A stretch of 41,401 bases of DNA from an uncultured Caryophanales bacterium (GTDB taxonomy: Bacteria; Bacillota_I; Bacilli_A; RF39; UBA660). Position numbers and translations under genes: made by a program. The notes below the pieces were generated by a model that was not told the origin of the DNA, searched no databases, and saw only the letters and a list, made by a program, of their open reading frames with translations. The stretch covers positions 1-41,401 of the forward strand of contig CAMVNW010000008.1 of assembly GCA_947168965.1 (NCBI GenBank), given 5' to 3'. Numbering within the stretch: position 1 is the first letter of the stretch; the number at the start of each line of letters is the position of its first letter. Positions 18,161 to 26,854 of the stretch are shown here, in pieces.

Positions 18161-18257
18161 AAAAAAACGCCAATACAAAAACTCCTTAAAGCCTGTACTA
18201 GCGCTTACTAATTAAATAGTATCACAAATTGTCGAAATTTGTCTACTGATTATTTCA
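18161..18257 (-). promoter_or_regulatory. Leader element copy B: promoter, palindromic operator-like site and terminator-like hairpin
   Basis: -35 TAGACA (18240-18245), N16, -10 GATACT (18218-18223), palindrome ACAAATT-N5-AATTTGT (18224-18242), hairpin 18168-18203, T7 18161-18167; then SD and ATG of the AlbA_2 gene. Confidence 0.82.
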
Positions 18258-19262
18258 AATATTTAAATTTTCATCATATTTTATACCTAAGTTATTTCTT
18301 ATTTCATTTATTTTTTTAGATGCATATATTCTAGCATTATTAGCTCCATTTTCTAGTATTTCTAATAATTCTTTACTATATCTATATTTCTTATATTTTT
18401 CTTGTATTGGAAGAATAAATTCTTCTATTATATTTGCTAAATCATTTTTAAATTCTTTATAGTTTTTATCTTTATACATATCTTCTATTTCTTTTATACT
18501 TTTATTTGTAATTGCTGAATATATTGATATTAAATTAGATATTCCTGGTTTATTTATTTCATCGTAATATATTTTATTTTCACTATCTGTTTTTGATTTC
18601 ATTATTTTATTTTTTGTTATTTCTATATCATCTAGTATAAATATTATTCCTTTATCATCTATAGGTGATGATTTACTCATTTTTTCTAATGGATTTTGTA
18701 GGTTCATTATTCTAGCTCCTATTTCTGGTACATAGTACTCTGGTAGTTTAAATGTATTTTTATATCTTTTATTGAATCTCTCACCTATATCTCTAGTTAT
18801 TTCTATGTGTTGTATTTGATCATTACCAACTGGTACTATTTCAGCATCATATAGTAATATGTCTGCAGCCATTAATGTTGGATATATTAATAATCCTAAG
18901 TCTATTCCATTAGATCCTTGTTTTTGTTTTTTTGATTTATATTGAGTCATTCTAGATAGTTCTCCTACTCTACATTGGAAGGCTATTAAGAATCCTAGTT
19001 CTGTGTGTTCTAATACATCACTTTGTACAAAGAAGTTTGTTTTTTTAGGGTCTACTCCACATGCTAAATAGATTGCTGCTAAATCTAGTATTCTATCATG
19101 AATATTCTTTGGTTCTTGATATGTAGTTAATCCATGTAGGTCTGCTATAAATATATAAGAATTATATTTATCTTGTAATTTAACAAAGTTTTTAATTGCA
19201 CCTAAATAATTTCCTAAAGTAAAATTTCCTGTAGGTTGTATACCTGTAATCATTGTTTTCAT
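18255..19262 (-). CDS. trpS: Tryptophanyl-tRNA synthetase
   Basis: MKTMITGIQPTGNFTLGNYLGAIKNFV; VPVGNDQIQHIEITRDIGERFN; LEKMSKSSP. Confidence 0.97.
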   Translation of the reverse strand: MKTMITGIQPTGNFTLGNYLGAIKNFVKLQDKYNSYIFIADLHGLTTYQEPKNIHDRILDLAAIYLACGVDPKKTNFFVQSDVLEHTELGFLIAFQCRVGELSRMTQYKSKKQKQGSNGIDLGLLIYPTLMAADILLYDAEIVPVGNDQIQHIEITRDIGERFNKRYKNTFKLPEYYVPEIGARIMNLQNPLEKMSKSSPIDDKGIIFILDDIEITKNKIMKSKTDSENKIYYDEINKPGISNLISIYSAITNKSIKEIEDMYKDKNYKEFKNDLANIIEEFILPIQEKYKKYRYSKELLEILENGANNARIYASKKINEIRNNLGIKYDENLNI

Positions 19263-19339
19263 ATAATCATTCCTTTCTTTTTATTTTAATTTAAACAACA
19301 CCATCGCTTTCTTAATATAATCATATTATACCTCCTATC

Positions 19340-19560
19340 AAAAAAAGTACCCATGCCCAAAAATAGGACAAGAGTACTTGTTATGCCACCTATTCATATG
19401 CTATCACATACGTTCTTTATTAACGGTAAGAAACTCCGTATTCCTCTACTATTATTTCGAAGAATCTCTCATTAGTCCATTCATTAGTTATTCATTATGT
19501 CTTTCCATCAACCAGACACTTTCTATAAACTTCAAACTAATTACTTCTCTAAATCGCTGA
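19340..19560 (-). promoter_or_regulatory. T-box riboswitch leader of trpS (specifier UGG, Trp)
   Basis: Minus AGGTGGCATAACAAGTACTC...GGGTACTTTTTTT; specifier context GAA-TGG-A-CTAATGAG at 19477-19479; T-box UGGC matches the G discriminator expected for tRNA-Trp. Confidence 0.92.
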
Positions 19561-19579
19561 TTTGTTTAAATATATTTGT

Positions 19580-19608
19580 ATTATATACTAATATTTTTAA
19601 AAGGTCAA
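19580..19608 (-). promoter_or_regulatory. trpS promoter (TTGACC-N17-TATAAT)
   Basis: -35 at 19603-19608, -10 at 19580-19585. Confidence 0.75.
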
Positions 19609-19611
19609 ATT

Positions 19612-20619
19612 TTATTCATTAATAATACTTATTATTTTTTCTCCATGTGTTTTAATTTTAATATCAGGTAATATATTAGAATTTGTTAATTCTTCAATTG
19701 TTTTAGGTTTAACTTCAACCAATTTATCAAGTTCTTCATTTGTAAATACATAATAAGCTGGTATATTCATTTCACTTGATCTTTTGGTTCTAAAATCTAT
19801 TAATCTATCTTTTAGATTATCATTTGTTTGAATATTATTGCAAAACTTATTTTTATAATATTCATAATAATTAATATTTTCTTTTATTGAAAGTTCTAAA
19901 TATGCTTTTGCTCTTTCTTCCATAGTTTTTCGAGAGTCAAAATAATCAACTTCTTTATTTCTATGTTCTATATCATATTCAATTTGTCTTATTAATGAGT
20001 CTGCTCTTAATATTTTATATTTTATATTTTTAGGAGCTTTACTAGTGTTTAAAATAGTATCTTGATTAGCTGTTACTACTAAAACTCTTCTATAGTTTTC
20101 AAAGTTTTTTGTACCAAAAATTTTACTAAACAAAGATACATTACTATTCCATATTTTTTTCATAACTTCTCTTTGAGCTTCTACTTGTCTTAATGGAGAT
20201 GGCATTCCTTTTTTTATCTTTTTTCCATTAATAGTGTATTCTCTAATAAAGTCTCCTTTTTCATCAACTGTTATATTACCTACTAAGTTTTTACATTCAA
20301 CATAATAGATAAAAACAGGAGTAATAATAACATAATCAATTTGAGCTGTTAAATCTTCATATTTTACTTTTACATCTCTTAATACGTACATTCCAATATT
20401 AGATTTTTTTAATTGATATGCTATTTCATTTTCACCTTCAAAACCCTTTTTTATAAAATACATTGCACTCATTAATTCTTCATTATTTGGATATTCTTCA
20501 TTTAATCTTTTTAATGCATCATATCTATCTTGTAAATCACTATTTTCTTTATAAAAAATTGTATCTTTAAATCCAAATGCTGTTCTTGCTGAATCTATTA
20601 CATCGCCAATTATACCCAT
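19612..20619 (-). CDS. NERD-domain protein with HRDC-like C-terminus
   Basis: GFEGENEIAYQLKKSNIGMYVLRDVKVKYEDLTAQIDYVIITPVFIYYVECKNLVGNITVD (NERD); DRLIDFRTKRSSEMNIPAYYVFTNEELDKLVEVKPKTIEEL (HRDC-like). Confidence 0.85.
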   Translation of the reverse strand: MGIIGDVIDSARTAFGFKDTIFYKENSDLQDRYDALKRLNEEYPNNEELMSAMYFIKKGFEGENEIAYQLKKSNIGMYVLRDVKVKYEDLTAQIDYVIITPVFIYYVECKNLVGNITVDEKGDFIREYTINGKKIKKGMPSPLRQVEAQREVMKKIWNSNVSLFSKIFGTKNFENYRRVLVVTANQDTILNTSKAPKNIKYKILRADSLIRQIEYDIEHRNKEVDYFDSRKTMEERAKAYLELSIKENINYYEYYKNKFCNNIQTNDNLKDRLIDFRTKRSSEMNIPAYYVFTNEELDKLVEVKPKTIEELTNSNILPDIKIKTHGEKIISIINE

Positions 20620-20738
20620 ACTATCACCTATTATTAATTATATCAAAAACAATATAAAACAAAAAGAGATTTTGTATTTCTTAGTTATACCATTTGTATT
20701 TAAGTGTAAATGTTTTTCCCATTTTAATATACATTTTT

Positions 20739-21644
20739 TTAAATATATTCTAATAGTATTTCTCCAAAGATGGAAATATGAAATCTATCAATATTCAAAT
20801 TATTAGAAGTGCCTAATGTAGTTAAATAATCAAAGTTTAGTATTCCTAATGATTCTAATTTAATGAATGATCTAATGATATATGCCCAATCCATGGAAGT
20901 TTCATTTTTTTCGTTAATTGTTTCAAATAACAATGGCAGGCCCATTTCTTGAACTTCTAAATTGAATGTTTTTATAAAATCTTTCCAAAAAATCGTTTTA
21001 TCTTCTATTCTGAGATTTCTGTCATGATATTCAGGCATCATGAGCTTCTCTAATTTTTTTATTTTACCTTTTTTATTTTCTTCTCGTATCTGTTCGTTTT
21101 TTAACTCTTGCATTTTATTTTCTTCTCTTATCTTTTTATTATTTTCTTCAATTATTTCTTGTTTTTTTATATTTTGATAATAATAATCTCTTAATCCATT
21201 CTTACGGTATTCTTTTATCATTTGTAGTGTGATTAAATCATTTTTATTTAATTGAGATATAATTTCACATATTTCTTCTTTAGGATTTTTTTCATTTTCA
21301 TCCATTATCATGTCAACTAAAACGCTAATGTAAATATCGACCGTTTCAGGTATACAATTTATTAATATATTGTTTAAGTTTTTTGCAAAAACATACCTGT
21401 CATGTTCATTTAATTTATCAATTTTATACTTAAACTTTTCAATTGTAATTTTTTTTAGATATAATTTTTTTTCTAATCTTTTGAGTCTTTTTAAAATATC
21501 ATCAGGCCTCATTAATCCTAAAACTCGATTAATAACATAATTTATTAAAGGAACTGTAGCAAGAGGAGGAAAGAACAATGAGCCTGTGCCTGCTAACGCA
21601 TCTACTCCATCTATAATTATTTCTTTTGTATTTATTGTACTCAT
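20739..21644 (-). CDS. Hypothetical helical protein, possibly Abi-alpha/DUF4393-like
   Basis: Hydrophobic Gly-rich segment GVDALAGTGSLFFPPLATVPLINYVINRVLG, charged helical middle, winged-helix-like LESLGILNFDY...FHISIFGEILLEYI. Family call tentative. Confidence 0.45.
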   Translation of the reverse strand: MSTINTKEIIIDGVDALAGTGSLFFPPLATVPLINYVINRVLGLMRPDDILKRLKRLEKKLYLKKITIEKFKYKIDKLNEHDRYVFAKNLNNILINCIPETVDIYISVLVDMIMDENEKNPKEEICEIISQLNKNDLITLQMIKEYRKNGLRDYYYQNIKKQEIIEENNKKIREENKMQELKNEQIREENKKGKIKKLEKLMMPEYHDRNLRIEDKTIFWKDFIKTFNLEVQEMGLPLLFETINEKNETSMDWAYIIRSFIKLESLGILNFDYLTTLGTSNNLNIDRFHISIFGEILLEYI

Positions 21645-21797
21645 TTCATCACCTTCTTTATTTATTCATTTCTGCTTTGGAAATAATACTACATATGTAT
21701 AGGATTTATCATATTGATAGTTTAGAACATTTATATCCATCCATTAATGATATTTTATTATTATAATCAGTTAAATTATTATTCTAAAATATTAATT

Positions 21798-23093
21798 TTA
21801 GTTATTTTCTTCTATTTGAATTCTATTTCCTATGAATGTTAGTGCTTCATTTATAGGGTATACATAAGCATTTTTTTCTTTATTAAATATTTCATGATAC
21901 ATTTCAAGAATTTTTTCAATAATTTTGTTTGGTTCAACGTTAAGTTGTTTACTTAATTTTTCTTTATAGCTTATATTTTTTTCCATTATTCTATTTGTTA
22001 TTTGTTCTACAAATTCATCATCTCTTCCTGTCATATAATTTTTAAATTCATCAATATTTATTATTTTTAGCACTATCCCAATTACTAAGAAATATTTTGA
22101 ATAAAACATCCATTTCATTTTATCAAAGCAATCTTCTTGAATAATATATTTATAGCACAAATTATACATTGAAACAAAGCGATTACACTGTCTTAAACCA
22201 AGATCATAATAATCAATTAAAAAGAAATTAACGTATGATACGAAATCTTCTTCATCATAAAAATCACAATATATTTCCAAGTATTTATTTCTTTTTTCTA
22301 GATTTATAGAAATTACTGCATCATACATTTTATTTAAATAACCATATCCATCAAAATCATAGCCATAAAATTTTCTTACACAGTTTGATAATTGTTTGTT
22401 ATCAGTAGAAACAATTATTGTTATCTTATTATTATTATAAAAATGTTTTATTGTTTCTAAGATTTTAACAGCGTAATCTGGTTTACATCTATCTAATTCG
22501 TCAATAATTAATAATAATCTTCCATCTTCTTTTATTAAATCATTGAAAATATTATCTAAACATGTTTTTTTTTCTTCATATGTGATTACATTTTTTGCAA
22601 ATGCATCAATGTCTTTTATATTATCTAAGGTATCTTTCGTTATAAAGTCAAGACTACCTTTATTTATTATATTTTTCATAATATCTTCTACTATTTTTCT
22701 GAAATTCTGATTTTTTAAATTTAATTTATTTTTAAATTGTGGAAATTGATTTAGTATATTAAAAATTAGAGATTCTATAATATTATCATGGTCATCATTT
22801 GCCCAAGCATTATAATAAACTGGAATATATTTTTCCTTTAGTTTTTCCAGAATTCTATTATCCGTTTCTTTAAAAAATTCATGGCAATCATTTTCTAAAA
22901 CATACTGTAGTTGCTTTACAAAAAAAGTTTTTCCACTTCCCCATTTTCCATCCAAAGAAATAATATAATTTTCATCAATTGCATTCAAATATTTAGCTAA
23001 ATTTATTATATCTTTTTTCCTATTTAAAGAATCATTTTCAAGTGTATATCTTATATTATTCTTATCCTCTGGATTCAATTCAAATTTTTTCAT
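21798..23093 (-). CDS. KAP-family P-loop NTPase
   Basis: YIISLDGKWGSGKTFFVKQL (Walker A), VYYNAWANDDHDN, LLLIIDELDRCKPDYAVKILETIKHFYN (Walker B), IIVSTDNKQL. True start ATG 23093, not the ORF start 23135. Confidence 0.9.
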   Translation of the reverse strand: MKKFELNPEDKNNIRYTLENDSLNRKKDIINLAKYLNAIDENYIISLDGKWGSGKTFFVKQLQYVLENDCHEFFKETDNRILEKLKEKYIPVYYNAWANDDHDNIIESLIFNILNQFPQFKNKLNLKNQNFRKIVEDIMKNIINKGSLDFITKDTLDNIKDIDAFAKNVITYEEKKTCLDNIFNDLIKEDGRLLLIIDELDRCKPDYAVKILETIKHFYNNNKITIIVSTDNKQLSNCVRKFYGYDFDGYGYLNKMYDAVISINLEKRNKYLEIYCDFYDEEDFVSYVNFFLIDYYDLGLRQCNRFVSMYNLCYKYIIQEDCFDKMKWMFYSKYFLVIGIVLKIINIDEFKNYMTGRDDEFVEQITNRIMEKNISYKEKLSKQLNVEPNKIIEKILEMYHEIFNKEKNAYVYPINEALTFIGNRIQIEENN

Positions 23094-23115
23094 AATACCA
23101 CTTCCTTTACTTCTT

Positions 23116-23162
23116 AAAAGCATCAATACAAACACTTATAATAAAATTGTACTTGTGCTTTT
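23116..23162 (-). promoter_or_regulatory. Leader hairpin copy D (diverged, upstream of KAP NTPase)
   Basis: Minus AAAAGCACAAGTACAA...TTTGTATTGATGCTTTT; downstream AGTAAAGGAAGTGGT shared with copy A; upstream extended -10 TGATATAAT. Confidence 0.6.
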
Positions 23163-23201
23163 TCTTAATTGAATTATATCATACGTTTATCTCAAAAGTT
23201 T

Positions 23202-23299
23202 AAAAAAACGCCAATACAAAAACTCTTTCAAGCCTGTACTAGCGCTTACTAACTAAATATTATCACAAATTGTCGAAATTTGTCTACTAATAATTTCAA
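23202..23299 (-). promoter_or_regulatory. Leader element copy C, near-identical to copy B
   Basis: -35 TAGACA (23281-23286), -10 GATAAT (23259-23264), palindrome ACAAATTGTCGAAATTTGT (23265-23283), hairpin 23209-23244, T7 23202-23208. Confidence 0.82.
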
Positions 23300-23312
23300 A
23301 AAATTAATTTTC

Positions 23313-23801
23313 TTATCTTGTTTTCTCCAATACTTTTTCTAATGCTTTTATATTACTTTTTCTAAATTTATCTTCTTTAATTAATTCATTAATTTCATCT
23401 ATACTCATCCAGTATAAACTATCTACTTCTTCCTCTTGAATTGTTAGTTTATCAATATCAATTTCTTTATTACAATAATATATACTTACATATCCATACT
23501 TACCTTTTACTATATCTATTTCTTTTATTTCATTTTCTTTTAGTGTTAATCCTAATTCTTCTTGAGCTTCTTTTATAACTGTTTTTAATGCAGTATCACC
23601 ATATGTTACATGTCCACCAGTTGTTGCGTATTCACTTTCTCTATTAACTGAAGTTTTTTGTATTAAGAATTTATTATTATTTTCTATAAATAATAGTATA
23701 ATCATGAAATATTTTCCTTCTGGTAGTTCTTTTTTCTTATCTCTTTCTATACTTTCATTTAACATATTTTTATTTTCATCGAATAATTGTAATAGTTCCA
23801 T
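23313..23801 (-). CDS. NUDIX hydrolase
   Basis: GGHVTYGDTALKTVIKEAQEELGLTL (Nudix box GX5EX7REUXEEXGU-like). Confidence 0.9.
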   Translation of the reverse strand: MELLQLFDENKNMLNESIERDKKKELPEGKYFMIILLFIENNNKFLIQKTSVNRESEYATTGGHVTYGDTALKTVIKEAQEELGLTLKENEIKEIDIVKGKYGYVSIYYCNKEIDIDKLTIQEEEVDSLYWMSIDEINELIKEDKFRKSNIKALEKVLEKTR

Positions 23802-23826
23802 AGTTACCTCCTGATTTAATTATATC

Positions 23827-23850
23827 AAAAAATCCCAAAAATTGGGATTA
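23827..23850 (-). terminator. Intrinsic terminator abutting the Nudix promoter region
   Basis: aaaaaatcccaaaaattgggatt. Confidence 0.55.
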
Positions 23851-25287
23851 TAAATCGAATGTTAATTCTTTAACATATCTTTTAATAAATTCATTGTCAC
23901 AATAAGTAATTTCTATATATATTTGTGTTTCTGTTACCTTTCTTACATATACTTGTATATTTTTATAATTATTAATTAATTCATTTACTTCTTGTTGTAT
24001 AGAATTATTAATTTCTTCTTCTTTTTCTTTATCGTTTATTATTCTAACTTTTTGATATTTAAAAGAATCATCACAATTACGAATCTCTTCTACATTCATA
24101 TTATTTAAATATATTTTTTTTCTTTCACAAGAAATGTTTTTACTTTCTAATGTAAACCTACTTCTATATTTTTTTAACATTTTGTAATCTGCAAAAATTT
24201 TTTTAACTTCATTATTATATGTATCTTTAGTCATTGTGCATTCTGCAAATGAAAAATATTCATCATTATTAATTGATGTTCCATAATGTGCTTCATATAT
24301 AAATGTAAAGTTATTTTTATCTAGTCTTTTTATATATTCATCTAGTAATTGTTTATTTTCTTCATCTTTTTTTTCGTAGGAAGCAAAATGTATTAATGCA
24401 TAATCGTCTATTAAATCAGTATGAGGTTTTTTTATTTCTCTATATTCACGATACTCTGATAACATTATATTTTTTATTCCTTCATATGTTCCATCATATA
24501 TACTATTATTATTTTTATATTTGTAATAGTAGTTGAAAAGTCTTGGATTATCTTTTGTATATAACATTATTCTATCATCACTTTTTATGTTAAGTATATT
24601 TATATTTGGTATTTCTATTCCTGCTGATGTTATATAAAATGGTGTATTTATATCGAAATTTCTAGCATATTTTAATGATTCGTCTTCAATAGTTGGTATA
24701 TAATTTTCATATATTTTAATTAATTCATTTGATTCATTAAATCTTATTCTATTAATTTCTGATTTTACTATAATTGAAGCTGTATCATAATATGCATGTG
24801 AAAGTAGCCTAATTAAGTTATTTGTATTTACTATATCACTAAGAGTTATTTCATTACCTGTTGTTAAATCTATATTTAATGTTTTATATAAATTATCGTT
24901 ATCTTTTTTAGTTTCTGTATAAACAGATAATATATTAAATGCATTTAAGGATACATATGAATCTGCATATTCATATTTATTTAATTTTGCAACCATATTA
25001 TAAAGTTTTCTATTTATTTCTGCTTCTATTTTTTTATTTTTTAATCCAGATATTTTTATATATGAGAAATGTTGTTCTTTATCTATGTATAATTTTTCAG
25101 TATATAAATCATTTTCATCATAATATCCTGTATAATCAATAAATTCATATTCATCTAGTGATTCTTTTTCTACTATTTCAGGTTCAATTGGTTCTATTAT
25201 TACTTCTCTTTTATTTTTTGAATATATGAATATTCCTATTAATAAGAATATCCATATAATAATAATTATTATTTTCCCCTTTTTCAT
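23848..25287 (-). CDS. Membrane-anchored DUF3298-like protein (paralog 1)
   Basis: MKKGKIIIIIIWIFLLIGIFIYSKNKREV...KTLNIDLTTGNEITLSDIV; strongly similar to the adjacent 25339-26847 product. Confidence 0.7.
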   Translation of the reverse strand: MKKGKIIIIIIWIFLLIGIFIYSKNKREVIIEPIEPEIVEKESLDEYEFIDYTGYYDENDLYTEKLYIDKEQHFSYIKISGLKNKKIEAEINRKLYNMVAKLNKYEYADSYVSLNAFNILSVYTETKKDNDNLYKTLNIDLTTGNEITLSDIVNTNNLIRLLSHAYYDTASIIVKSEINRIRFNESNELIKIYENYIPTIEDESLKYARNFDINTPFYITSAGIEIPNINILNIKSDDRIMLYTKDNPRLFNYYYKYKNNNSIYDGTYEGIKNIMLSEYREYREIKKPHTDLIDDYALIHFASYEKKDEENKQLLDEYIKRLDKNNFTFIYEAHYGTSINNDEYFSFAECTMTKDTYNNEVKKIFADYKMLKKYRSRFTLESKNISCERKKIYLNNMNVEEIRNCDDSFKYQKVRIINDKEKEEEINNSIQQEVNELINNYKNIQVYVRKVTETQIYIEITYCDNEFIKRYVKELTFDL

Positions 25288-25338
25288 AATAACACCTCTT
25301 AAAAAGATTATAACATAAAAGAACTCCATATTGGAATT

Positions 25339-26847
25339 CTATTTTAAACTAAATGAATGAGTTCCTTGTATACGCTTATCTGAGTTATTTTTTGAATGAT
25401 ATACTTCTATTTCAATAGTATCTTCAGTTACATTTTTTACTGAGCTATATGCATTATCAAAGCCATATTGTTTATTAATCGATTCTATTCTATCATTTAA
25501 TTCTTTTTTTATTTTTTCAGTCAATTCAGGATTATTCTTTATGACTAGTTCTTTATCACTACTATCTATTGGACCTATTTCCATTACATTTTCATTTTGT
25601 TTATATATTTTAACTGTTCTACATGTTATGTTTTCATTTTCTATATCAAATGGTATATGTCTTTCATTACCATTTAAAATGTAATCGAAATATCTATTTT
25701 TTTCTGTTGAATCATATAGTTCTTTTGTCATGGAACATTCATTAATAATAATATAGTCTTCTAGTTCATAAGCGTCAAAAATCGCAGTAAATTTTGTTTT
25801 ATCTAATTCTTTAACATATCCATCAAATATTTCTTTCGCAGTTTCTAATATTTTATCTTCTCTATCAGAATAATAAATAACTCCATAATTATCTAATTCT
25901 TTTACATGTGGCTTTCTAACTCCTGAATATTGATTAACATATAACATGTTTTTTGTACCTTCATATGTACCATCAAATATACTTTCATCTGTTTTAAATT
26001 TGTAATAGAAATTGAAAAGTCTTGGATTTTTATCTATGCTTATTTTTATTTGAACATTTATTTTTGCGTTTCCTAATTTTATATTTGGTAATACTATTCC
26101 AAAAGGTGTTATATAGAAATCTGTATTTTCATCAATACTTCGTGCAATTTTTAAAGACTCTTCATCTATATTTTCAATTAATTTATCTAGTTCTGCATTT
26201 TCTATTTGTGATTCATCACTTCTTTTTTTTATTTCTTCAATATCTTCACAATTATTATTAACACAGTATTCATAATAATTTATGTCTCTTTCATTATAAT
26301 TTTTTTCTCTTTCTATTTGTGTAAATATGACATCATAGTACTCTTCACTTATTATTCTTTTTATATTTTTTATATTTAATATACTATTAATAGTTAGTTT
26401 TTCACCTGTTCTAAGGTCAATATTTAATACTTTGGATAGTTCAAATGCTCCATCATACGCTGCTACTTCTACAGATAACACGTTAAATGCATTTAGTGAT
26501 GGTCTTGAAGAAATATATTTATATCCATTATTCATTAATTCAGTAACCATTTCATATAATTCTTTGTTTATTTTTTCTTCTAGTTCTTTATCTTTTAATC
26601 CAGATATTTTCAAGTATGAGATATTATTTTCTCCATCAACATATATTTGTTCTGTTTCTAAGTCGTTTTCGTTATAATACCCTTTATAATCAATATATTG
26701 AAAACTACTTAAGTCTTCTGTTTCAATTACAGGTGGTTCAATTGTTTCAATTGGTTCTATTACTTCTTTTTTATTTTTTGAATATATGAATATTCCGGTT
26801 AATGATAATATCCATATAATTATTATTATTATTTTTCCCCTTTTCAT
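25339..26847 (-). CDS. Membrane-anchored DUF3298-like protein (paralog 2)
   Basis: MKRGKIIIIIIWILSLTGIFIYSKNKKEV...SKVLNIDLRTGEKLTINSIL; tandem duplicate. Confidence 0.7.
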   Translation of the reverse strand: MKRGKIIIIIIWILSLTGIFIYSKNKKEVIEPIETIEPPVIETEDLSSFQYIDYKGYYNENDLETEQIYVDGENNISYLKISGLKDKELEEKINKELYEMVTELMNNGYKYISSRPSLNAFNVLSVEVAAYDGAFELSKVLNIDLRTGEKLTINSILNIKNIKRIISEEYYDVIFTQIEREKNYNERDINYYEYCVNNNCEDIEEIKKRSDESQIENAELDKLIENIDEESLKIARSIDENTDFYITPFGIVLPNIKLGNAKINVQIKISIDKNPRLFNFYYKFKTDESIFDGTYEGTKNMLYVNQYSGVRKPHVKELDNYGVIYYSDREDKILETAKEIFDGYVKELDKTKFTAIFDAYELEDYIIINECSMTKELYDSTEKNRYFDYILNGNERHIPFDIENENITCRTVKIYKQNENVMEIGPIDSSDKELVIKNNPELTEKIKKELNDRIESINKQYGFDNAYSSVKNVTEDTIEIEVYHSKNNSDKRIQGTHSFSLK

Positions 26848-26854
26848 GATTCAC

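Noticed and set aside
23094-23135. ORF-track start of the KAP NTPase (MFVLMLLRSKGSGI...)
   Set aside because: These codons run through the copy D hairpin; a proper SD precedes the ATG at 23093. The same reasoning moves the AlbA_2 start to 18145 and the methylase start to 15609.
9845-23299. Leader copies as a MITE or REP-type mobile repeat
   Set aside because: No terminal inverted repeats or target duplications seen; all copies have the same orientation relative to a downstream gene and end at its SD. A mobile origin cannot be fully excluded.
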